From: Caryophanales bacterium UBA4100
Lineage (GTDB): Bacteria; Bacillota; Bacilli; Paenibacillales; UBA4045
Length of the DNA: 39,810 bases
Assembly: GCA_002383285.1 (NCBI GenBank)
Contig: DFXU01000112.1
Coordinates: forward strand, 1 to 39,810
Direction of reading: 5' to 3'
Shown: positions 1-8,027 of the stretch, in pieces
Numbering within the stretch: position 1 is the first letter of the stretch
Layout: each line of letters begins with the position of its first letter
Notes under the pieces: model-generated
Seen by the model: only the letters and a program-made list of their open reading frames with translations
What the model was told of the DNA's origin: nothing
Database searches by the model: none
Program-made: the position numbers and the translations under genes

Positions 1-381
1 AAACCGATTCATCCCTTCCTTCTTCGCATCATACTGTACAATTGTACGCTCGGAGATGAAAGGGATGAATCGGTTTGCTCCGATTTCAGTCCCCTTCTGG
101 ATAACCGTCTCCATCTTATCGCCCTTCGGTAACGCTTGAGCAAGCCATACGTCAATTCGAGCTTCTCCGGCGGATTTCCTCAATTCAATATAGGTTGCTT
201 CAACAGTGCCTTTTGACAAGCTTACAATTTCTGCAACGGCTTCCTGCCCTGCTCCATCTGCTACGATTATGTGATCACCAAGCTTAGCGCGCATCACGTT
301 CTGTATATGGAATGCATCGTCACCTTGAATCTGGACAGTTCTTGTTGCGAATTGCTCTCTAGCTATAAAATATCGTTGCAT
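1..381 (-). CDS. rsmE: 16S rRNA (uracil-1498-N3)-methyltransferase, N-terminal part
   Basis: The first 127 codons are visible; the gene runs off the left edge, so the SAM-binding C-terminal SPOUT knot is mostly missing. The protein begins MQRYFIAREQF, and the segment LPKGDKMETVIQKGTEIG followed by a FIPFISERT stretch is the typical junction between the N-terminal PUA-like domain and the methyltransferase domain of RsmE. The family methylates N3 of U1498 in 16S rRNA of the assembled small subunit. The ATG at 379-381 is preceded by AAGGAA about 12 nt upstream. It lies downstream of prmA and a site-2 protease gene, as in related Bacillota, and is probably co-transcribed with them. Confidence 0.93.
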   Translation of the reverse strand, partial: MQRYFIAREQFATRTVQIQGDDAFHIQNVMRAKLGDHIIVADGAGQEAVAEIVSLSKGTVEATYIELRKSAGEARIDVWLAQALPKGDKMETVIQKGTEIGANRFIPFISERTIVQYDAKKEGMNRF

Positions 382-444
382 CGTTCACTCAATTCCTTCT
401 TTATTATAGGAAATAATCTAACCATCATCATACCCTAAAAAATC

Positions 445-1122
445 CTACCCAGCAATGAACTGGACGATATTGGCTAGCCATGATACCAAATCAAATTTAG
501 CAAAAAAGAAAAGCGGCGCTAGGGTTTTCGCGTATAACGGGGGAATAAAAACAATTAAAAGAAAGACAAATGTTCCCCACTGCACATTCTGATGCATCTT
601 AATTCGTACGCGCTGCGGTGCTAAATCTTCAATAATTCGGTAGCCATCAAGCGGTGGAAGAGGCAGTAGATTAAATACGAACAAGACAGCATTGAGCATA
701 ACTAAGTGGTTCAGAAAGAGTCGAGTTGCTGCCATAATTCCGCTTGTTGTATCATATGTACCCGTTCCGAACAATAGAAAGGTCATGCTCACTCCAATAA
801 AGGCAATAAGTAAATTGCTAAGAGGACCAACTGCAGATACGACAATTCCCATTAATCGAGGGTACTTAAAGTGATTACGATTAACCGGAACAGGCTTAGC
901 CCACCCGAAACCAACAATAAAGATTAGAATTGTACCAATTATATCCAAGTGCTTACGAGGATCTAATGTCACCCTACCCTCTTGCTTCGCAGTAGAATCG
1001 CCGAATAAATAAGCGGAATAAGCATGTGCAAACTCATGTACAGTGAATGCAATGACCAGGGAGAGGAATACAAAGGGCATTTCTTCAATAGGGAAAACCA
1101 ATATTCGTTGTATAATATCCAA
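445..1122 (-). CDS. site-2 protease (M50) family membrane metalloprotease
   Basis: A 225-residue polytopic membrane protein. The zinc-binding HEFAH motif is at residues 29-33 inside the first hydrophobic segment, and the second active-site segment is NLLPLPPLDG around residues 152-161, giving the third metal ligand Asp. About five to six hydrophobic segments cover the chain, which is typical of the short, PDZ-less YwhC/S2P-like M50B group. Such proteins cleave substrates within the membrane, but the substrate of this branch is unknown. The start appears to be TTG (1120-1122), since a stop codon lies two codons upstream in the same frame; the ribosome site AAAGG is about 12 nt away and weak. 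It sits between prmA and rsmE, so its expression may depend on read-through from prmA. Confidence 0.9.
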   Translation of the reverse strand: MDIIQRILVFPIEEMPFVFLSLVIAFTVHEFAHAYSAYLFGDSTAKQEGRVTLDPRKHLDIIGTILIFIVGFGWAKPVPVNRNHFKYPRLMGIVVSAVGPLSNLLIAFIGVSMTFLLFGTGTYDTTSGIMAATRLFLNHLVMLNAVLFVFNLLPLPPLDGYRIIEDLAPQRVRIKMHQNVQWGTFVFLLIVFIPPLYAKTLAPLFFFAKFDLVSWLANIVQFIAG

Positions 1123-1168
1123 AACTCACACCGACCTTTACTTAGGATGGACTTTTAGCCAATCCACA

Positions 1169-2140
1169 TCATTTCCTAGCAGCAATTGCTACCCAATCCT
1201 GATCTTTATTCGTCTGTAGTAGCTGGAAGCCCGCCTTCTCTAATGCTTGCTCTACCTCGGACGCCTTCTGTCCAATGATCCCCGAGGTAATATAGATTCC
1301 ACCTGGCTTCAATGCTCTGTACACATCATCAATGAATAACAATATAATATCAGCGAGGATATTAGCAACAACCAAATCTACAGGCAATGATACACCTATA
1401 TCATTCTTATCACCCTGACCGCTCGTCTTTAATACCTGTAGTAAATCACTCTGAACTATGGTTACTTGCTTAACTAGTTTATTCAATTCAACATTCTCAG
1501 TCGCGCTTACAATTGCAACCGGATCTAAATCCAGTGCTAATACATGCTTGGCACCAAGCTTCACCGCTCCTATGGCTAGAATACCTGAGCCTGTACCAAC
1601 ATCTATGACATCCATATCAGGTAGTATGTATTGCTCCAGCGTCTGCAAGCATAACGAAGTAGTCGCATGAGTCCCCGTCCCGAATGCCATACCCGGGTCT
1701 AATTCGATGATGATTTCTCCTGGCTTGGGCATATATTCCTCCCAGGTTGGCTTTATTGTTAGGCGATCCGTGACCGCGACAGGCTTGAAGTACTGCTTCC
1801 AAGCATTAGCCCAATCTTCATCATCGACGATCTTAACGGTGATACTAGCTTTACCTACATCAATAGGGTATTCACGTATCTCTTCAATAAATGAATACAG
1901 CTCCCTAATGATCGGATCAATATCTGTCATTTCTGGATAGTACGCTTTGACAACAGCTTCACCCTCAGGTATGTCATTGAACGGCTTATCGTACCATTGA
2001 CCGAAGGAGGTATCACGAGCTCTATTCAAGCTACCTGTCTCTTCAATCGAAACCCCGCCTGCCCCACGTTCATGGAAAAAATTCGATACAATCTCGACAG
2101 CTTCTTCCGTTGAGTGTATTGTTACCTCGTGCCAAATCAT
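1169..2140 (-). CDS. prmA: ribosomal protein L11 methyltransferase
   Basis: A 323-residue class I SAM methyltransferase. The N-terminal substrate-recognition domain is followed by the GMAFGTGTHATT segment typical of PrmA, then the SAM-binding motif DVGTGSGILAIGAVKLGA and the motif IV-like VVANILADII. PrmA trimethylates several amino groups of L11 in the cytoplasm. Length and motif order match the family, with no sign of damage. ATG at 2138-2140 is preceded by GGGGGT. Its position downstream of dnaJ and upstream of rsmE follows the B. subtilis yqeT/yqeU order. Here two small genes and two terminators separate it from dnaJ, so it is likely transcribed separately from the chaperone operon. Confidence 0.95.
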   Translation of the reverse strand: MIWHEVTIHSTEEAVEIVSNFFHERGAGGVSIEETGSLNRARDTSFGQWYDKPFNDIPEGEAVVKAYYPEMTDIDPIIRELYSFIEEIREYPIDVGKASITVKIVDDEDWANAWKQYFKPVAVTDRLTIKPTWEEYMPKPGEIIIELDPGMAFGTGTHATTSLCLQTLEQYILPDMDVIDVGTGSGILAIGAVKLGAKHVLALDLDPVAIVSATENVELNKLVKQVTIVQSDLLQVLKTSGQGDKNDIGVSLPVDLVVANILADIILLFIDDVYRALKPGGIYITSGIIGQKASEVEQALEKAGFQLLQTNKDQDWVAIAARK

Positions 2141-2206
2141 CTTGAGTACCCCCTGTTTCTCTTCTATTTCTCATCTGCTACATATTTTCCATTGTACTCA
2201 TACTCA

Positions 2207-2233
2207 TAAAAAATAGCCACTTGAGAAGTGGCT
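2207..2233 (-). terminator. rho-independent terminator of the Gly/Ser-rich small gene
   Basis: On the minus strand AGCCACTT, loop CTC, AAGTGGCT forms a perfect 8-bp stem followed by ATTTTTTATG. It lies between the small gene ending at 2277 and the prmA start at 2140. Confidence 0.85.
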
Positions 2234-2276
2234 GAATATTAGTACAAGTATTTAAGTGTCAAATTTGTTATTCTAT

Positions 2277-2663
2277 CTAGAATTCTCTTCCGCCTGCTTC
2301 ACGTATAATTCGTACGGCTTTATCGCGTTGATCATCAGATACAAGCGCATTTAATATAAATCCTCGATTGGCATCCTGTGGATTCTGATCGTCCAGCATA
2401 TACGGTAGAAATCCACCAGATGAATATCCTAATCCAATACCTGAACCACCTGTAATTCCCGCCATTCCACTTAGATTCGGACCATAACCAAAGGTTACAA
2501 CACCAGGACCCGAGCTGCCTGTGGTCTCTTCATCGCTCCTAATTGAGCTACTGCCATTCCACTCACTGATCTCAACATCGCTTGCTCGAATCGTTCTAAG
2601 CTTAGTTGCAGCACCTTCGGCTTGATATAACGCATCGAACCTACCTGTTATTACTTGTTCCAT
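2277..2663 (-). CDS. small Gly/Ser-rich protein of unknown function
   Basis: A 128-residue protein. The N-terminal piece MEQVITGRFDALYQAEGAA and the C-terminal piece LVSDDQRDKAVRIIREAGG resemble two halves of a small ferredoxin-like/stress-protein fold. They are separated by a 50-60 residue linker very rich in Gly and Ser (roughly residues 40-90). I do not recognise a named family; a distant relation to YflT-like general stress proteins is only a guess from the split alpha/beta pattern. Upstream GTG (2670-2672) and ATG (2667-2669) codons overlap the ribosome site GAGGT, so ATG at 2661-2663, seven nt downstream of it, is the best start. It is monocistronic: own ribosome site and a good terminator. 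Confidence 0.7.
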   Translation of the reverse strand: MEQVITGRFDALYQAEGAATKLRTIRASDVEISEWNGSSSIRSDEETTGSSGPGVVTFGYGPNLSGMAGITGGSGIGLGYSSGGFLPYMLDDQNPQDANRGFILNALVSDDQRDKAVRIIREAGGREF

Positions 2664-2709
2664 GCTCATCACCTCGATATATGTAGTCTATTCGATAACA
2701 AGTATGGGG

Positions 2710-2871
2710 TTACTGCTCTTTCATATTCCTATGGTCAGCTGCTTCTGCTCGCTTCAGTGCTTCGAGATCTTCTTCATCTGCAGATTCTCTGCTGAATTCT
2801 ACATCTTCAGTGCCTGTGATTGGTAATTGTTTATTTTGCTTATTATTTCGTTGATCATTCAAGCTGCTCAC
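2710..2871 (-). CDS. YfhD-like small acidic protein
   Basis: A 53-codon open frame with no stop or frame break. The product starts (M)SSLNDQRNNKQNKQLP, then TEDVEFSRESADEEDLEALK, and ends RAEAADHRNMKEQ. A short Lys/Asn/Gln-rich head, a DVEFS motif and an acidic, Ala-rich helical tail are what I know from YfhD-type small proteins of Bacillus and Paenibacillus, whose role is unknown. AAAGG lies only 2 nt before the GTG at 2869-2871, so the TTG three codons later (2860-2862), 11 nt from it, could be the real start. It may share a transcript with the downstream 2277-2663 gene, whose ribosome site is 40-50 nt away. Confidence 0.6.
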   Translation of the reverse strand: MSSLNDQRNNKQNKQLPITGTEDVEFSRESADEEDLEALKRAEAADHRNMKEQ

Positions 2872-2970
2872 AGCCTTTCATTAGGTAATATTACTTTCAT
2901 ATATGATGTGTATATTAAGCTAAATTCATGCATGGGATCCTCTGACTAGAATGACGATGACGTTATACAA

Positions 2971-3014
2971 TAAAAAACGACGGACCAGCAGCACATTTGC
3001 TGCCAATCCATCGT
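2971..3014 (-). terminator. terminator of the hrcA-grpE-dnaK-dnaJ operon
   Basis: Minus-strand hairpin: left arm 3014 down to about 2996, right arm down to 2977, with a 16-17 bp stem (ACGAUGGA... paired with ...UCCGUCGU, including G-U pairs) followed by TTTTTTATTG. It starts 24 nt after the dnaJ stop codon. Confidence 0.9.
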
Positions 3015-3037
3015 AAATTCAAGTATGAATTTTGAGG

Positions 3038-4159
3038 TTAATCCCCAAGGAATGCCTTCTTAAATCGTTCGAAGATCGATTTCTGCTGTGCGTGTGTCGA
3101 TTCACCACTCTGGTTGGCGAATTCACGCAATAGCTCCTTCTGATCCTCACTCATCGAGGTTGGTGTGACAACAGTGACCTTCACATGCTGATCACCCTGA
3201 CCGTATCCACGTAGACGAGGAACACCCTTACCCTTAAGACGGAAGTACGTATTCGTCTGAGTTCCTGCAGGGATCTTCAGCTTAACCTTCTCAGTTAACG
3301 TTGGGATTTCTATATCATCACCTAGAGCAGCCTGTGCAAAGGTTAGAGGAATTTCACAGTAGATATCGTCACCTTCACGGTCGAAGAATTCATGCGGCTT
3401 CACACGAATAACGACATATAAGTCCCCTGGAGGTCCCCCGCGGGTACCTGCCTCGCCCTCGCCAGAAACACGTAATTGTGCGCCTTCATCCACACCAGCA
3501 GGAATCTTAACATGAATCTGGCGTTGTTTCTTTACTTTACCAGAGCCATGGCACTCGCCGCACTTCTCTTTAATAATGGAACCCTGACCATTACAGCTAT
3601 TACATACCCGTCGATTAACAATACGACCGAACGCAGTATTCTGAATAACCTCTTGTTGACCGGTTCCTTTACATGTCGAGCAGGTTTCTGGCTTCGTTCC
3701 CGGCTTGGCGCCATTCCCATGACAATTATCGCAGTCCTCTGTTCGCGGGATCGTTAAATCCAATTCCTTGCCGAACACAGCTTCCTTAAATTCAATGGTC
3801 ATCGAATATTGTAAATCGGAGCCACGTTGTGGAGCATTCGGATTCCGCCGTTGACCACCACCACCTCCACCACCGAAGAACATATCGAAGATGTCACCAA
3901 AGCCACCGCCGAAGTCACCTTGACCACCCATACCCTGATTCGGATCAACATGTCCGTATCGATCATAGGTTGCGCGCTTGTTCGGGTCACTTACTGTCTC
4001 GTAAGCTTCCTTCGCTTCTTTAAATTTATCCTCAGCATCCGATGCTTTATTCACATCAGGATGGTACTTCCGAGCTAATTTACGATAAGCCTTCTTGATT
4101 TCCTCATCTGAGGCTCCCTTATCTACACCAAGCACTTCGTAAAAATCACGTTTACTCAT
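3038..4159 (-). CDS. dnaJ: chaperone protein DnaJ (Hsp40)
   Basis: A 373-residue co-chaperone that stimulates DnaK ATPase and delivers unfolded substrates. The J domain has HPD at residues 33-35; a Gly/Phe-rich linker (about 72-110) follows; then four CxxCxGxG zinc motifs (CDNCHGNG, CSTCKGTG, CNSCNGQG, CGECHGSG); then the C-terminal substrate-binding beta domains. It is a complete type I DnaJ. The frame extends upstream to a GTG, but GGGAG 8-9 nt before ATG 4157-4159 and the usual MSKRDFYEVLG start fix the annotated position. It is last in the CIRCE-controlled chaperone operon, with a hairpin between dnaK and dnaJ and a strong terminator after it. Confidence 0.98.
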   Translation of the reverse strand: MSKRDFYEVLGVDKGASDEEIKKAYRKLARKYHPDVNKASDAEDKFKEAKEAYETVSDPNKRATYDRYGHVDPNQGMGGQGDFGGGFGDIFDMFFGGGGGGGQRRNPNAPQRGSDLQYSMTIEFKEAVFGKELDLTIPRTEDCDNCHGNGAKPGTKPETCSTCKGTGQQEVIQNTAFGRIVNRRVCNSCNGQGSIIKEKCGECHGSGKVKKQRQIHVKIPAGVDEGAQLRVSGEGEAGTRGGPPGDLYVVIRVKPHEFFDREGDDIYCEIPLTFAQAALGDDIEIPTLTEKVKLKIPAGTQTNTYFRLKGKGVPRLRGYGQGDQHVKVTVVTPTSMSEDQKELLREFANQSGESTHAQQKSIFERFKKAFLGD

Positions 4160-4210
4160 CGGTTGATCTCCCACCCCTATCTAACTATCTTCGTTTATTT
4201 CCGAATATAC

Positions 4211-4252
4211 AAAACGATGGCCAAAGCCAAGTTTAACCTGACTTTGGCCATC
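4211..4252 (-). terminator. dnaK-dnaJ intergenic hairpin, possible partial terminator
   Basis: Arms 4242-4252 and 4216-4226 form a perfect 11-bp stem (GATGGCCAAAG / CTTTGGCCATC) with a 15-nt loop; on the minus strand it is followed by GTTTTG, a short U-run. It starts 17 nt after the dnaK stop. The weak tail suggests attenuation or mRNA 3'-end protection rather than full termination, which would make dnaJ less expressed than dnaK. Confidence 0.55.
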
Positions 4253-4269
4253 TGTAAAGATACAGCTTC

Positions 4270-6120
4270 TTATTTTTTCTCGTCGTTAGGCACTTCTTCA
4301 AACTCAGCATCAACGACATTGTCCTTGCTCTTCGCTTCGCCTTCAGCACCAGCATTAGCGTTAGCCTCTTGGTCTTGTGCATCCTTAGCCATTTGCTCAT
4401 ACATCTTAACCGAAAGCTGTTGAACGATCTCTGATAATTCCTCTGTAGCCTTCTTAATGACTTCCATATCATCACCCTTCAATGCTTCCTGAAGAGCTTC
4501 CTTCGCAGCATTCGCTTTGTCAATCTCATCCTGTTCAACCTTGTCGCCAAGATCCTTGATTGTTTTATCTACAGTGTACACAAGCTGATCTGCTTCGTTA
4601 CGCGCTTCGACCGATTCTTTACGCTTGCGGTCTTCTTCGGCGTTAGCTTCAGCTTCCTTCATCATTTTGTCAATCTCTTCATCGGTAAGACCGCTTGAAG
4701 AAGTGATCGTAATCTTCTGACTCTTACCTGTTCCTTTGTCCTGCGCGGATACATTAACGATACCATTGGCATCAATATCGAAGGTAACCTCGATTTGTGG
4801 AACACCACGTGGAGCAGGAGGAATATCACTAAGAATGAAACGTCCAAGTGATTTATTATCATTAGCCATAGAACGTTCACCTTGCAGCACGTGAATTTCT
4901 ACGCTTGTTTGCATGTCTGCATAGGTCGAGTACACTTGAGATTTGCTAGTCGGGATCGTAGTATTCCGATCAATCATCTTCGTGAATACACCGCCGGCTG
5001 TTTCAATACCAAGTGAAAGTGGTGTAACATCCAGCAATACAACATCCTTAACATCACCTGTTAATACACCAGCTTGAATGGCTGCTCCAAGCGCAACAAC
5101 TTCATCTGGATTAACGCCTTTATGCGGCTCTTTACCGATCAATTTCTTCACGGCTTCTACAACCGCAGGAATACGAGTTGAACCACCTACTAGCACAACC
5201 TTATGGATCTCATTCGCACTAAGTCCTGAATCCTTCAAAGCCTGACGAGTTGGAGCCATCGTACGCTCAACTAACGAAGAGGTAAGCTCGTCGAATTTAG
5301 CACGAGTTAAGTTTAATTCAAGATGCTGAGGTACGCCATCAGCAACAGTGATGAATGGAAGGGAGATTGACGTTGACATCACACCGGACAATTCCTTCTT
5401 CGCTTTCTCAGCAGCGTCCTTCAAACGTTGTACCGCAGCTTTATCTTTACTTAAGTCGATTCCCTGCTCCTTCTTAAATTCAGCAACAAGCCAATCCATA
5501 ACGAGCTGATCGAAATCGTCGCCTCCAAGATGGTTATCACCGCTCGTCGCTTTAACCTCGAATATTCCATCTCCAAGCTCAAGTATAGATACGTCGAATG
5601 TACCGCCACCAAGGTCAAATACGAGGATTGTCTGATCTTCTACCTTCTCCAAGCCGTAAGCTAGTGCTGCAGCGGTCGGTTCATTAACGATTCGAAGCAC
5701 TTCTAGCCCTGCAATACTACCTGCATCTTTAGTAGCTTGGCGCTGACTATCATTGAAGTATGCAGGCACTGTAATTACTGCTTGTGTAACGGTTTGACCT
5801 AAGTACGCTTCTGCGTCAGCTTTAAGCTTTTGTAGAATCATTGCTGAGATCTCTTGCGGTGAGTAGCTCTTATCTTCAATAGTCTCTTTATGGGATGTAC
5901 CAATATGACGCTTGATTGAGCTTACAGTACGGTCGGGATTCGTGATGGATTGCCGCTTAGCAGTTTCACCAACGATACGCTCTCCATCTTTCTTAAATCC
6001 AACGACCGAAGGTGTTGTACGATTACCTTCAGCGTTCGGTATTACAACGGCTTCGCCGCCTTCCATTACAGCCACACATGAATTTGTTGTACCTAAGTCG
6101 ATACCTATAACTTTGCCCAT
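4270..6120 (-). CDS. dnaK: molecular chaperone DnaK (Hsp70)
   Basis: A 616-residue Hsp70. The N-terminal nucleotide-binding domain starts MGKVIGIDLGTTNSCVAVME; the DLGGGTFDVSIL and VLVGGSTRIPAV phosphate/adenosine motifs are present; the interdomain linker region reads DVVLLDVTPLSLGIET; the substrate-binding domain and helical lid follow; the end is acidic (DAEFEEVPNDEKK). It lacks the proteobacterial NBD insertion, as usual for Bacillota. It folds and refolds proteins in the cytoplasm with DnaJ and GrpE and, in these bacteria, is repressed through HrcA/CIRCE. AGGAGGATCATTAGCA before the ATG is a strong ribosome site. It lies 112 nt downstream of grpE. Confidence 0.99.
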   Translation of the reverse strand: MGKVIGIDLGTTNSCVAVMEGGEAVVIPNAEGNRTTPSVVGFKKDGERIVGETAKRQSITNPDRTVSSIKRHIGTSHKETIEDKSYSPQEISAMILQKLKADAEAYLGQTVTQAVITVPAYFNDSQRQATKDAGSIAGLEVLRIVNEPTAAALAYGLEKVEDQTILVFDLGGGTFDVSILELGDGIFEVKATSGDNHLGGDDFDQLVMDWLVAEFKKEQGIDLSKDKAAVQRLKDAAEKAKKELSGVMSTSISLPFITVADGVPQHLELNLTRAKFDELTSSLVERTMAPTRQALKDSGLSANEIHKVVLVGGSTRIPAVVEAVKKLIGKEPHKGVNPDEVVALGAAIQAGVLTGDVKDVVLLDVTPLSLGIETAGGVFTKMIDRNTTIPTSKSQVYSTYADMQTSVEIHVLQGERSMANDNKSLGRFILSDIPPAPRGVPQIEVTFDIDANGIVNVSAQDKGTGKSQKITITSSSGLTDEEIDKMMKEAEANAEEDRKRKESVEARNEADQLVYTVDKTIKDLGDKVEQDEIDKANAAKEALQEALKGDDMEVIKKATEELSEIVQQLSVKMYEQMAKDAQDQEANANAGAEGEAKSKDNVVDAEFEEVPNDEKK

Positions 6121-6232
6121 TGCTAATGATCCTCCTAAAATTTTTGTGTAGTATAGTGACTTACGAAGACTAGTCGTTCTAAGAAAACTAACTCATAAGT
6201 ATAAGCTATTGATTTTTTATTGTTATTGATTC

Positions 6233-6811
6233 CTATGAACTAACCTTGACCAATGTAGGTCTAAGTATCTTGTCCTTCAGGTTGTAGCCTTTCTGTATCT
6301 CTTCTATTACAATGCCTTCATCGTGCTCAGCGCTTTCCACCGTCATAATTGCTTGATGGAACTCCGGGTTAAACGGTTGACCAACTGCATCAATTGGCTT
6401 AAGACCTTCTTGCTCGAGCACTTGACTTAATAACCGGAAGACCATATCAACACCTTTAAGCAAGCTTTCCAAATCTGAAGTGTCTTTTCCTGTTTCTAAA
6501 GCTCTTTCGAAGTTATCAAGAATCGGCAGCAATTGCTCAATTAACTTACTTGAAGCATATTTCGCAAATTCCTCTTTCTCCTGACGGGAACGTCTGCGGA
6601 AATTATCGAAATCAGCTTGAACTCGAAGATAACGCTGATAATTCTCATCCGCAAGCTTCTGCGCTTGTTCAAGCTCAGATTGTACTACCTCTGGCTCACT
6701 AGCATTAATATCTTCATTATCTTGTGATACAGCAGCATCGGATTGTTCTTCTACGGCTGATAGCTCATCCATAGCAGCCTCACCTGTAGGCACTTCGTTA
6801 GCATGATTCAT
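6233..6811 (-). CDS. grpE: nucleotide exchange factor GrpE
   Basis: A 192-residue protein. An acidic, low-complexity N-terminus (about residues 1-45) precedes the long coiled-coil helix (EQAQKLADENYQRYLRVQAD, then FDNFRRRSRQEKEEFAKYAS) and the C-terminal beta domain (VGQPFNPEFHQAIMTVES, then a KGYNLKDKILRPTLVKVS stretch), the GrpE signature. It exchanges ADP for ATP on DnaK. The frame extends to a GTG overlapping the ribosome site GGAGG; ATG at 6809-6811, eight nt downstream of GGAGG, is the start. It is the second gene of the chaperone operon, between hrcA and dnaK. Confidence 0.97.
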   Translation of the reverse strand: MNHANEVPTGEAAMDELSAVEEQSDAAVSQDNEDINASEPEVVQSELEQAQKLADENYQRYLRVQADFDNFRRRSRQEKEEFAKYASSKLIEQLLPILDNFERALETGKDTSDLESLLKGVDMVFRLLSQVLEQEGLKPIDAVGQPFNPEFHQAIMTVESAEHDEGIVIEEIQKGYNLKDKILRPTLVKVSS

Positions 6812-6860
6812 TCTCGTCACCTCCTTCTACAGAAGACTAACTGTCTTCTTATCTCTATAA

Positions 6861-7889
6861 TTATTTGTACCATTTGTTAAGAATGGTCGTTAAATCCCTT
6901 GAGAAATGATCCAGCAGCCCGATAACCTTACCATACTCCATCCGAGTTGGACCAAGAATACCGATGGTACCTATTGTTTTGCCTTGCAAGGAATACGTCG
7001 CTGTGATCAAGCTGCAATTATTAATGGCCTCAACACTATTCTCAGTGCCAATACGCACTTGAATTCCATCTTGTGCATTCGCGAACAATTTCATCCACGG
7101 GTCTGTTTGGTCTAGAAGATCTAATATCATCTTAACTTTCTCAACATCCCTAAATTCGGGCTGATTAAGCATATTCGTTGTGCCGCCAAAGAATAAACGC
7201 TGATCGCTGTCATCATTAGATATTGCACCATCTATCGTCTTTACAAGCTCCTCGTAATTAGATACATGCTTGCCAATCTCTGAGGCAATCTCATTGTAAA
7301 GCTTAGATTTCAACTGCAATAGAGGAACACCAGTAAGCCTAGCATTCAGGATGGCAACCGTTCGTTCAATTTCCGAAACTGACAGCCCATCTGGAATGGT
7401 TACAATCTTATTCTCCACATGTCCAGTATTGGTAATAATAAGAGCTACAGCTCTATTATCACCAAGCGGAACAAGCTGAACCTGCTTCAATGTCGTACTG
7501 AATACCTCAGGACCGAGTACAATGGACGTATAATTCGTCAGATTCGAAAGAATAATAGCGACCTGCTGAATCATCTGTTCAATTTCCGTTATACGATCAG
7601 CCAGAACTCCCTTAAGAAGATGTACCTCTTGGTTGGATAGTATACCTGTTCCCAGCAAGTGGTCTACGTAATATCGATACCCCTTATGGGAAGGAATTCT
7701 CCCTGCTGAGGTATGGGGCTGCTCCAGAAAACCAAGCTCTTCCAAATCGGACATTTCATTACGAATCGTAGCAGGACTAAAGCCTACGTCGCCTCTCTTC
7801 GAGATACTACGTGACCCTACAGGCTCGGCCGAGCGAATATAATCATCCACAATCGCACTTAATATCATTCTCTGGCGCTCACTCAGCAT
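6861..7889 (-). CDS. hrcA: heat-inducible transcription repressor HrcA
   Basis: A 342-residue repressor. The N-terminal winged helix contains MLSERQRMILSAIVDDYI and GFSPATIRNEMSDLEELGFL; a GAF-like domain and the C-terminal dimerisation region follow, with ILGPTRMEYGKVIGLLDHFS near the end, a hallmark of HrcA. It binds the CIRCE element (here 7917-7943), directly upstream of its own gene, and represses the chaperone operon until heat or unfolded protein titrates GroE/HrcA activity. ATG 7887-7889 has a poor ribosome site (GGGG, 10 nt away), which fits low-level synthesis of a repressor. It is first in the hrcA-grpE-dnaK-dnaJ operon. Confidence 0.98.
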   Translation of the reverse strand: MLSERQRMILSAIVDDYIRSAEPVGSRSISKRGDVGFSPATIRNEMSDLEELGFLEQPHTSAGRIPSHKGYRYYVDHLLGTGILSNQEVHLLKGVLADRITEIEQMIQQVAIILSNLTNYTSIVLGPEVFSTTLKQVQLVPLGDNRAVALIITNTGHVENKIVTIPDGLSVSEIERTVAILNARLTGVPLLQLKSKLYNEIASEIGKHVSNYEELVKTIDGAISNDDSDQRLFFGGTTNMLNQPEFRDVEKVKMILDLLDQTDPWMKLFANAQDGIQVRIGTENSVEAINNCSLITATYSLQGKTIGTIGILGPTRMEYGKVIGLLDHFSRDLTTILNKWYK

Positions 7890-7916
7890 AGTTATAACGC
7901 CCCTATCTGGATTTGA

Positions 7917-7943
7917 TTAGCACTCTTATCCGTCGAGTGCTAA
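7917..7943. promoter_or_regulatory. CIRCE element (HrcA operator)
   Basis: TTAGCACTC at 7917-7925, nine-nt spacer, GAGTGCTAA at 7935-7943: an exact match to the CIRCE consensus. It lies between the putative -10 (7955-7960) and hrcA, near the transcription start, where HrcA binding blocks transcription. Confidence 0.98.
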
Positions 7944-7954
7944 AACCTACTACA

Positions 7955-7984
7955 AAAATACCAAAATGCGTAAGGTGTTGTCAA
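7955..7984 (-). promoter_or_regulatory. sigma-A-type promoter of hrcA operon
   Basis: Minus strand TTGACA (7979-7984), 18-nt spacer, TATTTT (7955-7960). The CIRCE starts 12 nt downstream of the -10, as in other class I heat-shock operons. The -10 is imperfect, and a 17-nt alternative (GTATTT) exists. Confidence 0.75.
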
Positions 7985-8027
7985 GTCAATACCTATACAC
8001 ATGCTAGATATTTCTTCTTTTTTCTTA

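Noticed and set aside
3476..4078. Several open frames on both strands within dnaJ
   Set aside because: They are other frames of the Gly/Cys-rich dnaJ coding sequence, with no ribosome sites.
6160..6190. CTTACGAAGACTAG/CTAGTCGTTCTAAG inverted repeat between grpE and dnaK as a second CIRCE or processing site
   Set aside because: Only about 10 of 14 positions pair and it bears no likeness to CIRCE; too weak to call.
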